A stretch of 64,000 nt of DNA from Pseudarthrobacter polychromogenes (GCF_014644495.1 NZ_BMKU01000013.1:1-64000); one strand, 5' to 3'. Shown: positions 24,692 to 33,182, numbered from the stretch's first letter. Made by a program: numbers and translations. The notes: generated from the sequence alone by a model not told the origin.

Positions 24692-25375
24692 ATGACAAAC
24701 CTCCTGGCCCGCATCTTTGGAAAGAAGAACCCCATGACTGACATCACCATCATCGGCAACGGCAACATGGCCCGCGGCATCGCAACCAGGGCCCTGGCAG
24801 CGAACAAGACCGTCGAGATCCTCAGCCAGGATGCGGGCAAGGCCCAGGCCCTCGCGGCTGAACTGGGTGCCGGCGTCACCTCCGGCACCACGGCGCAGGA
24901 TCCCCGGGGCGGCATTGTTGTCCTCGCCGTGCCCTTTGATGCCGCCAAGTCCGTCGTCAGCACCTACGGCGCAGCGCTCGCAGGCAAGACCATCGTGGAC
25001 ATCACCAACCCGGTGAACTTTGAAACCTTCGATTCCCTGGTGGTTGAGCCGGGGACGTCCGCCGCAGAGGAAATCGCTGCGCTGGCACCGTCCAGTGCAA
25101 GCGTCGTCAAGGCCTTCAACACCACCTTCGCCGGCACCCTGGTGGCCGGGGAGTCGGACGGCCAGCCCCTCGACGTCTTCATCGCAGGCGACGACGACGC
25201 AGCCGCCCGTGCGGTCAGCGGCTTTGTCAGCGCCGCCGGAATGCGCCCCCTGGTTGTAGGACCGCTCAAGCGTGCCCGCGAGCTCGAGGGCTTCCAGTTC
25301 GTCCTGATGACCCTGCAGGCCAACCCTGAATTCGCAGACTTCAACTGGGACACCGGGCTCAAGGTCACCAACTAA
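24692..25375 (+). CDS. NADPH-dependent F420 reductase-like oxidoreductase
   Basis: 227 residues. A Rossmann domain starts at ITIIGNGNMARGIA, followed by DITNPVNF and VVKAFNTTFAGTL, the hallmark segments of the NADP oxidoreductase/coenzyme-F420-dependent family. Members of this branch often serve as general NAD(P)H reductases. Two starts are possible: ATG 24692, or ATG 24734, which has an AAGAAG site and sits directly at the Rossmann strand. Driven by the operator promoter at 24615 and co-transcribed with the esterase fusion (stop and start share one base). Confidence 0.88.
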   Translation: MTNLLARIFGKKNPMTDITIIGNGNMARGIATRALAANKTVEILSQDAGKAQALAAELGAGVTSGTTAQDPRGGIVVLAVPFDAAKSVVSTYGAALAGKTIVDITNPVNFETFDSLVVEPGTSAAEEIAALAPSSASVVKAFNTTFAGTLVAGESDGQPLDVFIAGDDDAAARAVSGFVSAAGMRPLVVGPLKRARELEGFQFVLMTLQANPEFADFNWDTGLKVTN

Positions 25376-26520
25376 TGAACATCCCGCACGTGGTGGCGAC
25401 CGCCGGATCGTCGGATCCGGCGCAGCCGCTGGTGGTGTTGCTGCACGGCAGGGGTTCGAATGAACGCGAGATCATCGGCCTTGCAGAGCACCTGCCCACC
25501 GGTCCGGCCTATGCGGCTGTGCGGGCTCCGATAGCTGAAGGTGGCGGCTACGCCTGGTTCCAGAACCGTGGCATCGGCAGGCCTGTCGAGGAGTCCCTGC
25601 GCGAAACAATGGCCTGGTTCCGGAGCTGGCTTGACGCCGCTGCTGCGGCCGGCCGGCCCGTGGTGCTGGTGGGATTCAGCGGGGGAGCGGCGTTCGCAGG
25701 CGGCCTGCTGCTTTCCGATCCGCAGCGCTTTGCCGGCGCGGCGATCCTGTACGGCACCCTGCCCTTCGACGCAGGGGTGCCCCTTTCTGTGGCTCGCCTG
25801 GCCGGGGTGCCCGTCTTCGTTGCGCAGGGCGAGCGGGACCGGATTATCCCGGCAGACCTGCTGCGGCGGACGTGGGATTACCTCCTCACGGACTCCGCCG
25901 CCCCAGCCTATGCCCGCCGCGATCCGGGTGGTCACGGAATCACGGGTGAGACGCTGGCCGAGCTCGGCGGCTGGATCCGTGAACGGCTTGCGTTCCTTGC
26001 CCGGTCGCGCGCCAATGGCGGCACTGACGTGAAGGCCGTGTGGACCGGGATGCGGGAGGAGAGCCTGCCGCTTCGTGTTGGACATCGTCCGCAGGTGTCA
26101 TGGACTATTCCGCAGGAACAGCGAAGCGACAACGCGCCGCGGGAGTTGCAGGACAAACTGCTGTCCCGCATCAGCACGCTGGCCGGTGTTTCCACCCGGC
26201 AGTCTGCCATTTCGGTGCCCGGAGCCACGGGGCTCATGCTGGGCCCCGCTCCTTCTGCGACTCCGGACGGTTTCCTGGTGCCGTCCGTGGGGGAGTTCGC
26301 CCATCAGCATCCGGCCCACGACGGCTCACTCCACGTTGCCTTGCCCTCGGTGCTGGCCGCGGAGGCGGTAGCGAAGGGCTGGGCGGTTGCCCATCCACTG
26401 GCCGGCGTCCGGCTCGCCCGTGGCATGGTCCTGGTTTATGGTCCCCGCGACGACAGTGAACTTGAGGCGGTTGCAGCCATCGTCCAGACCAGCCACTACT
26501 ACGCCACACTGCAGGTCTGA
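25375..26520 (+). CDS. Carboxylesterase (MhqD/YodD-like) fused to a DUF5519 domain
   Basis: 381 residues with two domains. Residues 1-215 form an alpha/beta hydrolase: LVVLLHGRGSNE, nucleophile in GFSGGAAFAGG, acid in QGERDRIIPA, His in PGGHGIT. Residues about 225-381 match the DUF5519 (luciferase-domain) family, with HDGSLHVALPSVLAAEAVAKGWAVAHPLAG and MVLVYGPRDDSELEAV. The esterase half resembles MhqD-type proteins induced by quinones or electrophiles. The fusion beside an NAD(P)H reductase under a MarR-like operator suggests a detoxification unit (inference). Confidence 0.85.
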   Translation: MNIPHVVATAGSSDPAQPLVVLLHGRGSNEREIIGLAEHLPTGPAYAAVRAPIAEGGGYAWFQNRGIGRPVEESLRETMAWFRSWLDAAAAAGRPVVLVGFSGGAAFAGGLLLSDPQRFAGAAILYGTLPFDAGVPLSVARLAGVPVFVAQGERDRIIPADLLRRTWDYLLTDSAAPAYARRDPGGHGITGETLAELGGWIRERLAFLARSRANGGTDVKAVWTGMREESLPLRVGHRPQVSWTIPQEQRSDNAPRELQDKLLSRISTLAGVSTRQSAISVPGATGLMLGPAPSATPDGFLVPSVGEFAHQHPAHDGSLHVALPSVLAAEAVAKGWAVAHPLAGVRLARGMVLVYGPRDDSELEAVAAIVQTSHYYATLQV

Positions 26521-26565
26521 CGGCCTTGGACCGGGCCGGCACCGGCGGGCCAGGCTCAACCGGAA

Positions 26566-26597
26566 CGGACGACGGCGGGAGGTTCCGCCGTCGTCCG
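26566..26597. terminator. GACGACGGCGG-family hairpin
   Basis: Arms CGGACGACGGCGG (26566-26578) and CCGCCGTCGTCCG (26585-26597), loop GAGGTT. It lies between the convergent esterase-fusion and Hpt-like genes. Same arm core as the hairpin at 4721. Confidence 0.7.
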
Positions 26598-26647
26598 CTT
26601 GCTGTGCCAAGGCCCCAACGTAGTCCGCCGGACACAGTGCCTTCGGT

Positions 26648-27052
26648 TCAGGGACCCTTCCCCAGGTGGTCCTGCAGGACATAGATGGTGCGCTGGGCGC
26701 ACTGCTTGAGCCGCCGCAGGTGCTCCGCTGCAAGCCGGGGTAAAACCACGGCCGGGTCGGCGGTCCTGGCTTCCTCCCGCAGCGACTTTTCAAGCTCCAG
26801 GGCCAGCGCGGCGAGCCTCTCCGCGCCCACCATCTGGCTGGCGGTCTTGAGGCTCAGGACCGCATCCATGGCACCCGGCAGGTCCCCGGTGGTCAGGGCA
26901 AGCCGTACCTTTTGCAGCCTCTGGGGCATCTGTGCGATGAAGGCCTCAACGAAGACCTTCCACACGCCCTCGTCATCGTCGAGTTCGTCGCGCAGCCGCT
27001 CCAGTACTGCGGGGTCCAGGAGGGGCGGGGCGTAACCGTCCGGCTGGGTCAT
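26648..27052 (-). CDS. Hpt-domain-like protein lacking the phospho-acceptor His
   Basis: 134 residues from MTQPDGYAPP. The body is a helical Hpt-like domain: LLDPAVLERLRDELDDDEG, FVEAFIAQMPQRLQKVRLAL, then AVLSLKTASQMVGAERLAALALELE. In a functional phosphotransferase the fourth segment reads xHxLKGxxxxLGA; here the His position is Leu (VLSLKT). It cannot accept phosphate in the usual way and may be a binding or inhibitory partner of a response regulator. No kinase or receiver gene is adjacent. Confidence 0.78.
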   Translation of the reverse strand: MTQPDGYAPPLLDPAVLERLRDELDDDEGVWKVFVEAFIAQMPQRLQKVRLALTTGDLPGAMDAVLSLKTASQMVGAERLAALALELEKSLREEARTADPAVVLPRLAAEHLRRLKQCAQRTIYVLQDHLGKGP

Positions 27053-27195
27053 GTCGGTGCCTCGATGCAGCCCATGAGCCCCCTTGCGGCCGGAATGCCC
27101 GCGGTGATGCCCGCGGGCTTTCACAGGACGCTACGGGCAGCGGGGATAGAGGGCACGAGTGGTGGGTACTCGATTTTCTGCGGGCGTTGCTCGTG

Positions 27196-27390
27196 CTAGC
27201 CCCCGGGCGTGAAGATGTCCTCGATGGTGCAGCCGAAGAGTGATGCCAGGCGGAAGGCCAGGGGGAGGGAAGGATCGAACCGGCCCTTCTCGATGGAAAT
27301 GACGGTTTGCCGCGATACTCCCAGCGCATCGGCCAGCTTTTGCTGCGACCAGCCATGTTCCCTGCGCAGTTCCGGAAGGGTGTTTTCCAA
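27196..27390 (-). CDS. XRE-family small HTH regulator
   Basis: 64 residues, essentially only a Cro/CI-type HTH: LPELRREHGWSQQKLADALGVSRQTVISIEKGRFDPSLPLAFRLASLFG. The length and the GCTIEDIF ending match the stand-alone YgzD-like group. It is the second gene of a pair, 3 bases after a membrane protein. A repeated operator-like sequence at 27916-27949 overlaps the pair's promoter and is its likely target. Confidence 0.92.
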   Translation of the reverse strand: MENTLPELRREHGWSQQKLADALGVSRQTVISIEKGRFDPSLPLAFRLASLFGCTIEDIFTPGG

Positions 27391-27393
27391 TGG

Positions 27394-27876
27394 CTACCCT
27401 CGTCTCCGGTTGACGGTGTAGCGCACTCCCGCGGACAGCATTCCCACGACGCTTACGGCCAGCAGGCCCACGGACCCCTCGATTTCAAGGGGCGTCAGGA
27501 AGAGTACCGCTGTCCCGAGGCCGGAAAAGATCAGCAGGTCGTGGAATGCTCCTGCTGCGGCATTGTCATACCAGCGCGATTCCACGGATTCCTCCGGGCG
27601 GGAGGCCGCTCCCTTCAGGGAATCCCGGTCAACAAGGAACGCCCAGGCGAGTGCACACATGGGCAGGACCATGAGGGCTGCCACGATGGCGGCACCCAGC
27701 AAGGGCTGCTGCGGAGCAAAGCCTGCCAGGGCGGCCGCTGCCGCGATCAGCGCGGCGAGAAGGATCCCCAGGGGGATGGCGGGCATCATGGCTGGTACTG
27801 TGCGGGTGCCAAGCCGGGCCCGTCCCCAGGCGGTGCGCACCGGATTCCCTGCCGCACTGTTCTTGTTCTCCGTCAT
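27394..27876 (-). CDS. Membrane protein paired with an XRE regulator
   Basis: 160 residues from the ATG at 27876; the frame is open further but runs into the promoter. Four hydrophobic segments: about 30-50, 60-80, 115-130 and 135-150, with a charged loop RDSLKGAASRPEESVESRWYDN between the second and third. No catalytic motif. Membrane protein plus YgzD-like regulator is a recurrent two-gene arrangement in actinobacteria and firmicutes; function unknown. Confidence 0.8.
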   Translation of the reverse strand: MTENKNSAAGNPVRTAWGRARLGTRTVPAMMPAIPLGILLAALIAAAAALAGFAPQQPLLGAAIVAALMVLPMCALAWAFLVDRDSLKGAASRPEESVESRWYDNAAAGAFHDLLIFSGLGTAVLFLTPLEIEGSVGLLAVSVVGMLSAGVRYTVNRRRG

Positions 27877-27913
27877 GTCAGGCCCCCAGTTCTTGTCGGT
27901 GATCGATGCCTTC

Positions 27914-27949
27914 AGTGTAAAGCGAACTTGACTGTAAAGTAAACTTGTC
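27914..27949 (-). promoter_or_regulatory. Promoter and 17-bp direct-repeat operator for the XRE pair
   Basis: On the plus strand TGTAAAGCGAACTTGAC (27916-27932) is followed directly by TGTAAAGTAAACTTGTC (27933-27949), 13 of 17 bases identical or better. Read on the minus strand, TTTACT and TACACT with an 18-base spacer look like -35/-10 of the membrane protein-XRE operon. The repeats therefore overlap the promoter as expected for autorepression. Confidence 0.65.
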
Positions 27950-28012
27950 CATTGCGGCGGGCTACTGGACCGGGCCGGGGCCATCGCCTGGGCCCTCCGG
28001 TACCCTGAGGGA

Positions 28013-28813
28013 ATGGCGCGGGAACTTGCGGACTTGAACGCGGAGGTCATCCTGCTCGCGGGAGCGGGACGGGCCATCCTGCTGCAGCTTGCAGACCCCG
28101 GCGTGGGCCGCGGCGTTGCAGAGCACAGCAGCTTCACGGACCGCCCCATCAACAGGCTTAAGGGCACCCTGACCTACGTGTATGCCGTCACCTACGGGAC
28201 TGACGAACAGGTCAAAGAGGTCCGCCGCAGGGTGAACCGAGCCCACGTTCCTGTCCGCCGCGATGCCGATCACGAAACACCCGGCTACAACGCGTACGAC
28301 CCCGAGCTGCAGCTGTGGGTCACGGCAACGCTCTACGACACCGCCCTGGTCATCATTGAGAAAATCTACGGCCCGCTCGACGACGAGTCCGCCGACGCCA
28401 TGTACCGGGACTACGCAAAGCTGGGGACAGCCCTGCAGCTTCCGCCGGACATGTGGCCAAAGGACCGTGAAGCGTTCGGCCGGTACTATGACGCACGCAT
28501 GGCCGGTCTCCGGGCGAGCGACGCCGCCATCCGCGTGGGCCGCGGACTCCTCTATCCACAGCGTGCAGCACTCTGGTACCGCACCATCATGCCGTTCGCC
28601 CGGTTCCTGACGGCCGGCCTCCTCCCGGACCAGCTGCGGAATGACTTCGGCCTGCCGTGGAGCGGGCGCCATGAGCGCCGGTTCCACCGCACCATGAAAG
28701 CCCTCGCCGTGGCCTACCCCAGGCTGCCGCAGCGCCTCCGGCACTGGTTCAAAAACTACTGCCTCTCCGAGTTGGACACTTTCTCCCGCCGGGCAGGCCG
28801 CGCAAGTGCTTAG
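28013..28813 (+). CDS. MpaB-family oxygenase (DUF2236)
   Basis: 266 residues. It begins with the family's AREL...GAGRAILLQLADPGVGRGVAEHSSF segment, in which the last His is a conserved haem/metal-region residue, followed by FGT-like LTYVYAVTYGT and RRRVNRAHVPV and a WVTATLYDTAL helix. MpaB (mycophenolic acid) and Lcp (rubber oxygenase) are characterised relatives. Ribosome site GAGGGA. The gene overlaps the next by 8 bases. Substrate unknown. Confidence 0.88.
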   Translation: MARELADLNAEVILLAGAGRAILLQLADPGVGRGVAEHSSFTDRPINRLKGTLTYVYAVTYGTDEQVKEVRRRVNRAHVPVRRDADHETPGYNAYDPELQLWVTATLYDTALVIIEKIYGPLDDESADAMYRDYAKLGTALQLPPDMWPKDREAFGRYYDARMAGLRASDAAIRVGRGLLYPQRAALWYRTIMPFARFLTAGLLPDQLRNDFGLPWSGRHERRFHRTMKALAVAYPRLPQRLRHWFKNYCLSELDTFSRRAGRASA

Positions 28814-29723
28814 CTCCACTCCGCTGGAGGCGCGGCTTGACGAGCAGGCGCGCCGTTTCCTGGCCAGCGCCCCTTCAAGCCGCGTCCGGCCAAAGCTCAC
28901 CGAATTCGTGGTCTTCGGCCTGAAGCAGGGGTGGGAGTGCATCTTTGGCGCCACCCTGCTTGCGGTGCTGATGGCCGCACGGCTCTGGTACCCGGACGGG
29001 GCCGGACTGGCCAGGAACGATTTCCTGACCCTCGCCGCAGTGATGATCCAGGTCCTCATGGTCGCCTTCAGGCTGGAAACCCTGAAGGAGCTGCGGGTCA
29101 TCATCCTGTTCCACCTCGTGGGGACGGTGATGGAGCTTTTCAAGACCGACGCCGGCTCCTGGTCCTACGAGGCCGAGGGCTTCCTGCGGATCGGGGCGGT
29201 CCCGCTCTTCAGCGGCTTTATGTACGCGGCCGTCGGGTCCTACATGGTCCGCGTCTACCGGCTGTTCGACCTGAGGTTTGCCCAGTATCCGCGGCGCTGG
29301 ATCACGGTGGCCGTGGCTGCGGCCGTCTACGTCAACTTTTTCAGCCACCACTACATCTGGGACGCACGCTGGGTGCTGCTCGCCGCCGTCGTGATCGTCT
29401 TTGGCCGGTGCGTGATGCACTTCAGGGTGTTCAGGAAGCACTACAGGATGCCGTTGCTGATCGCCTTCCTGCTGGTGGCGCTGTTCATCTGGGTGGCCGA
29501 GAACATCGCCACCTGGTCCGGCGCATGGCTGTATCCCAGCCAGGTGGACGGCTGGCAGCCCGTTGGGATGGAGAAGCTCGTGGCCTGGTTCCTGCTGATG
29601 ATCATTTCAGTGGTGCTGGTGGCCTGGGTCTACAAACCGCAGCCGCCCGCGGAGACACCGCCTGACGGGTCCGCGCCGGCCAAGCACACCATCCCGGCGG
29701 CCACCAGTAAGCTCGCGGAATGA
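28806..29723 (+). CDS. DUF817 integral membrane protein
   Basis: 305 residues, GTG start inside the end of the MpaB gene. About eight membrane segments. The DUF817-type features are FGLKQGWECIFGATLL, ELFKTDAGSWSYE, FSGFMYAAVGSYMVR, FFSHHYIWDARW and AENIATWSGAWLYP. The conserved acidic and His residues within membrane segments hint at a membrane-embedded enzyme. Coupled at both ends to its neighbours (MpaB and GNAT). Confidence 0.9.
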   Translation: MLSSTPLEARLDEQARRFLASAPSSRVRPKLTEFVVFGLKQGWECIFGATLLAVLMAARLWYPDGAGLARNDFLTLAAVMIQVLMVAFRLETLKELRVIILFHLVGTVMELFKTDAGSWSYEAEGFLRIGAVPLFSGFMYAAVGSYMVRVYRLFDLRFAQYPRRWITVAVAAAVYVNFFSHHYIWDARWVLLAAVVIVFGRCVMHFRVFRKHYRMPLLIAFLLVALFIWVAENIATWSGAWLYPSQVDGWQPVGMEKLVAWFLLMIISVVLVAWVYKPQPPAETPPDGSAPAKHTIPAATSKLAE

Positions 29724-30517
29724 GTGAATCCGCACGGTTCCTGGCTGCCTACGATGAACAGTTGCGCACGGATGCCGAGACTCCCGGCGCCGTCTCGGTG
29801 AAGAGACACGGGCCGTTGCACCTCGCGGCGTTCCGGGACGGCCGCGGCTTTGTGACGTACCGGGATCTTGGGGATGCCGGCACTGATGCCCTCCGCCCGC
29901 TGGTCCGTGGGGCGGTGGACTACTTCCGGGCTGATCCCGGGGTCACCCGGGTGGAATGGAAGACGCGCAGCCACGACCACGCCCCCGGGCTGCATGAGGT
30001 GCTGCTGGCGCACGGCTTTGTCCCTGATCCGCCGGAATCCATCATGATCGGCGGCGCGCAGGCGCTCAGCTCTCCCGTGCCGCTCCCCGATGGGGTGGTG
30101 GTGCGGCAGGTGGTGGACGAACCGGATGTCCGGGCGATGTGCGCCATGCAGGATGAAGTCTTCGGCGATCCGGAGTCCGACGGGATGGCCGATGCCCTGC
30201 TGCACCGGCTCTCACTGGGTGACGGGATGCAGCTGTGGGTGGCCGAGGCAGACGGCCGGATTGTCAGTGCCGGCCGCCTCGAACCGGTGGAAGGCACCGC
30301 CTTCGCCGGGATCTGGGGCGGCGCCACGCGCCCGGAATGGCGCGGCCGCGGAATCTACCGGGCTTTGACCGCCCGCCGGGCACAGTCGGCCCTCGGCCTG
30401 GGCAAAACACTCATCCACAGCGATTCAACCGAGTTCTCCAGACCCATCCTGGAGCGCTCCGGGCTGGTCAAGGTCTCCACCACCACGCCTTACCGCTGGC
30501 GGCGGGAGGGCAGCTGA
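29720..30517 (+). CDS. GNAT-family acetyltransferase
   Basis: 265 residues with the acetyl-CoA binding core in the C-terminal half: LWVAEADGRIVSAGRLEPV, then the pyrophosphate-binding GATRPEWRGRGIYRALTARRAQ, and TEFSRPILERSGLVKV. The N-terminal half (1-120) is a diverged GNAT-like domain. It overlaps the DUF817 gene by 4 bases (ATGA). Acceptor substrate unknown; may be only positionally linked. Confidence 0.88.
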   Translation: MSESARFLAAYDEQLRTDAETPGAVSVKRHGPLHLAAFRDGRGFVTYRDLGDAGTDALRPLVRGAVDYFRADPGVTRVEWKTRSHDHAPGLHEVLLAHGFVPDPPESIMIGGAQALSSPVPLPDGVVVRQVVDEPDVRAMCAMQDEVFGDPESDGMADALLHRLSLGDGMQLWVAEADGRIVSAGRLEPVEGTAFAGIWGGATRPEWRGRGIYRALTARRAQSALGLGKTLIHSDSTEFSRPILERSGLVKVSTTTPYRWRREGS

Positions 30518-30603
30518 CCGCCACCGTTCCTGCAGCGCCGCAAAGCAGGACAGGCGATACAGTCTTCCCGATCGTTCCCGCGTGCCGTCTGTATGCTGGG
30601 CGA

Positions 30604-31041
30604 ATGACGGCACCCCAGATCTATGTCAGCTTTCCCGGCACAGCCCGCGAAGCGTTGAGCTTCTACGCGGACGTTTTCGGTGGAGAGCTCTTCCTGCACA
30701 GCTATGAGGATTTCGGGCGCAAGGACGGCCCGCCGGATGCGATAGCCCATGGAGTGCTCAAGGGCGTCGTTGCCGTAGCGGGTTCGGATGCCGCGGAAGG
30801 GCAGAACAGCGTCCGTCTTCAAGGGGTCATGCTCTCGTTGCTGGGGACCGCCGAGCCGGAGGTCCTCCACGAGTGGTTCGACAAGCTCGCCGTGGACGGC
30901 CGGGTGGTGGACCCGCTCGGTCCCAAGGTCTGGGGCGCATCCGACGGCCAGGTTATCGACCAGCACGGCCTCCACTGGCTCATTGGCTACGAATCCGGAC
31001 TTGAGCCTGCGGAGCCCGTCCAGGAAGGGCAGCCCGCCTAG
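30604..31041 (+). CDS. VOC-superfamily protein (PhnB-like)
   Basis: 145 residues from the ATG at 30604. The FPGTAREALSFYADVFGGEL start, LHEWFDKLAVDGRVVDPLG and a C-terminal WGASDGQVIDQHGLHWLIGY follow the beta-alpha-beta-beta-beta vicinal oxygen chelate pattern of PhnB/YjdN proteins. Such proteins include glyoxalase-like and resistance proteins, many of unknown substrate. Soluble, monocistronic. Confidence 0.88.
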   Translation: MTAPQIYVSFPGTAREALSFYADVFGGELFLHSYEDFGRKDGPPDAIAHGVLKGVVAVAGSDAAEGQNSVRLQGVMLSLLGTAEPEVLHEWFDKLAVDGRVVDPLGPKVWGASDGQVIDQHGLHWLIGYESGLEPAEPVQEGQPA

Positions 31042-31055
31042 CTTCGCAAGCCCGG

Positions 31056-31940
31056 CTAGCCCCGCGCGTTCGCCTGCGCCAGCTCCGCGATGTTCTCCGT
31101 CACCGCCCAGGTGGCCAGGAGCTTCAGGGCTTCCTCGGCCGGGCTGCCGGGAGTGGCAGGGTAGACCGTGAGCGAGTGCCCGGGGTCCTCCTCCAGGCCC
31201 AGGACCTGGTAGTTCAGTTCAAGGAGTCCCACCACGGGGTGCTGGAAAAACTTGGTCCCGGAATAGTGCCGCCGGACGTTATGGGCGGCCCAGCGGGTGC
31301 GGAACTCATCGCTGCGCATGGACAGCTCGCCAATGAGTTCCGCAATGCCCTTGTCATGCGGGTTGCGGCCGGCCTCGCGCCGCAGGATGGCCACGTTGGC
31401 GCTCGCCGCCCGCTCCCAGTCCGTGTAGAAGTTGTGCGCCCTGGGATCAAGGAAGATAAACCGTGAATGGTTGGCCGGGCGGGCGGGCCCCCTGTACATG
31501 TCCGAGTACAAGGCGTAGCCGAGCGTGTTGGCGGCCACGATGTCCAGCCTGTTGTTCCCGATGAAGGCCGGTGCCCCGGTGATGGTGTCCAGGAGGTACC
31601 GCAGTTCGGGCCGCACGCCTGCCGGGACCGGCGCGGAGGCACGCTTCCGGCCGGACATATTGGCGGTCCTGGCGAGGTCGTACAGGTGGTCGTGTTCGGC
31701 GCGGTCCAGCTCCAGCGCCCCGGCGATCGCGTCCAGGACGCTGTCTGAAACACCCGAGAGGTTCCCGCGTTCCAGCCGCGTGTAGTAGTCCACGCTGACG
31801 CCGGCGAGCCGGGCCACTTCCTCCCGGCGCAGTCCGGGCACGCGCCGCCGCCCGCCGTACGGTTCAATGCCCGCTTGTTCCGGAGTGATGCGCCCCCGGC
31901 GCGTGGAGAGGAACTGCCGTACCTCGGCTCGGTTATCCAT
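31056..31940 (-). CDS. XRE-family regulator with MmyB-like ligand domain
   Basis: 294 residues from MDNRAEVRQFLSTRR at 31940. N-terminal HTH (about 10-85) with RRVPGLRREEVARLAGVSVDYYTRLERG, then an MmyB-like PAS-related ligand domain: FIGNNRLDIVAANTLGYALYS, HSRFIFLDPRAHNFYTDWERA, and TVYPATPGSPAEEALKLLATW. Divergent from an alcohol dehydrogenase gene, which it probably regulates; this pairing is frequent in actinobacteria. The longer open frame upstream overlaps the promoter region. Confidence 0.92.
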   Translation of the reverse strand: MDNRAEVRQFLSTRRGRITPEQAGIEPYGGRRRVPGLRREEVARLAGVSVDYYTRLERGNLSGVSDSVLDAIAGALELDRAEHDHLYDLARTANMSGRKRASAPVPAGVRPELRYLLDTITGAPAFIGNNRLDIVAANTLGYALYSDMYRGPARPANHSRFIFLDPRAHNFYTDWERAASANVAILRREAGRNPHDKGIAELIGELSMRSDEFRTRWAAHNVRRHYSGTKFFQHPVVGLLELNYQVLGLEEDPGHSLTVYPATPGSPAEEALKLLATWAVTENIAELAQANARG

Positions 31941-32091
31941 ACAGGACACGTTACGTCGAAGCCGGAGCCCTGAGGGTAGGACTGCCAGAACCAGTTTCAA
32001 CAGGGCCACCGCTAGGGGCCGCCGTATCCGGTTGGATGGAACCCAGCCCCTGTAGCATTTCCATAACCCCCAACAGAACCCCAGGAGACCC

Positions 32092-33132
32092 ATGACTACC
32101 GTCAAGGCCTATGCATCCCCGTCCTCCACTGAGGACCTCATTCCCACCACCATCGAACGCCGCGAGGTGGGACCCCACGACGTCCTGATCGACATCAAGT
32201 TCGCCGGCATCTGCCACTCGGACATCCACACCGTCCGCGGCGACTGGGGACCGCAGCAGTACCCGCTGGTTCCCGGCCACGAGATCGCCGGCGTCGTCAC
32301 CGAGGTTGGCTCCGAGGTGACCAGGCACGCCGTGGGCGACCGCGTAGGCGTCGGCTGCATGGTCAACTCCTGCAAGGAGTGCGAGAACTGCCTGAAGGGC
32401 GAGGAGCAGTACTGCCTCAAGGGCAACGTGGGCACCTATGGCGCGGTTGACCGCGACGGCACCATCACCCAGGGCGGCTACTCCACCCACGTCGTGGTGA
32501 CCGAAGACTTCGTGGTCCGGATCCCCGAAGGACTCGAGCTCGACGTCGCCGCGCCGCTGCTGTGTGCCGGCATCACCACCTTCTCCCCGCTGCACCATTG
32601 GGGCGCCGGACCCGGCAAGAACGTTGCCGTCGTCGGCCTCGGCGGGCTCGGCCACATGGCTGTCAAGATCGCCCACGCCATGGGCGCCGAGGTTACGGTG
32701 CTGTCCCAGTCGCTCAAGAAGCAGGAAGACGGCCTGAAGCTGGGTGCAGACCACTACTACGCCACCAGCGACGAGAGCACCTTCAGCGACCTCGCCGGCA
32801 CGTTCGACCTCATCATCAACACCGTGAGTGCCTCGATCGACATCAGCTCCTACCTGCAGCTGCTGAAACTCGACGGTGCCCTGGTAAACGTTGGCGCCCC
32901 CGCCGAACCGCTCCCTGTCAACGCGTTCGCGCTGATCGGCGGGCGCCGTTCCTTCGCCGGTTCCATGATCGGCGGCATCCGCGAAACGCAGGAAATGCTG
33001 GACTTCTGCGCCGAGCACGGCATCGGTGCTGAGATCGAGGTCATTCCCGCAGAGAAGATCAACGAGGCCTACGAGCGCGTCCTCGCCTCGGACGTCCGCT
33101 ACCGCTTCGTGATCGACACCGCCACCCTCTAG
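32092..33132 (+). CDS. NAD(P)-dependent zinc alcohol dehydrogenase (YahK/AdhC-like)
   Basis: 346 residues. Catalytic zinc ligands in GICHSDIHTVRGDWG and GHEIAG. Structural zinc cysteines in VNSCKECENCLKGEEQYC. Cofactor motif VVGLGGLGHMAVKIA. The YahK/cinnamyl-alcohol dehydrogenase group reduces aldehydes with NADPH. A CAGGAGA ribosome site precedes the ATG. Expression is probably controlled by the divergent XRE/MmyB-like regulator. Confidence 0.94.
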   Translation: MTTVKAYASPSSTEDLIPTTIERREVGPHDVLIDIKFAGICHSDIHTVRGDWGPQQYPLVPGHEIAGVVTEVGSEVTRHAVGDRVGVGCMVNSCKECENCLKGEEQYCLKGNVGTYGAVDRDGTITQGGYSTHVVVTEDFVVRIPEGLELDVAAPLLCAGITTFSPLHHWGAGPGKNVAVVGLGGLGHMAVKIAHAMGAEVTVLSQSLKKQEDGLKLGADHYYATSDESTFSDLAGTFDLIINTVSASIDISSYLQLLKLDGALVNVGAPAEPLPVNAFALIGGRRSFAGSMIGGIRETQEMLDFCAEHGIGAEIEVIPAEKINEAYERVLASDVRYRFVIDTATL

Positions 33133-33151
33133 AAAAACAGCCCGTTCGACG

Positions 33152-33182
33152 GGCGGCCGGTCCCGTGAAGGGGCCGGCCGCC
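33152..33182 (+). terminator. Hairpin after the alcohol dehydrogenase
   Basis: Arms GGCGGCCGG (33152-33160) and CCGGCCGCC (33174-33182) with a 13-nt loop, 20 bases after the stop. Not followed by a T-run. Confidence 0.5.
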
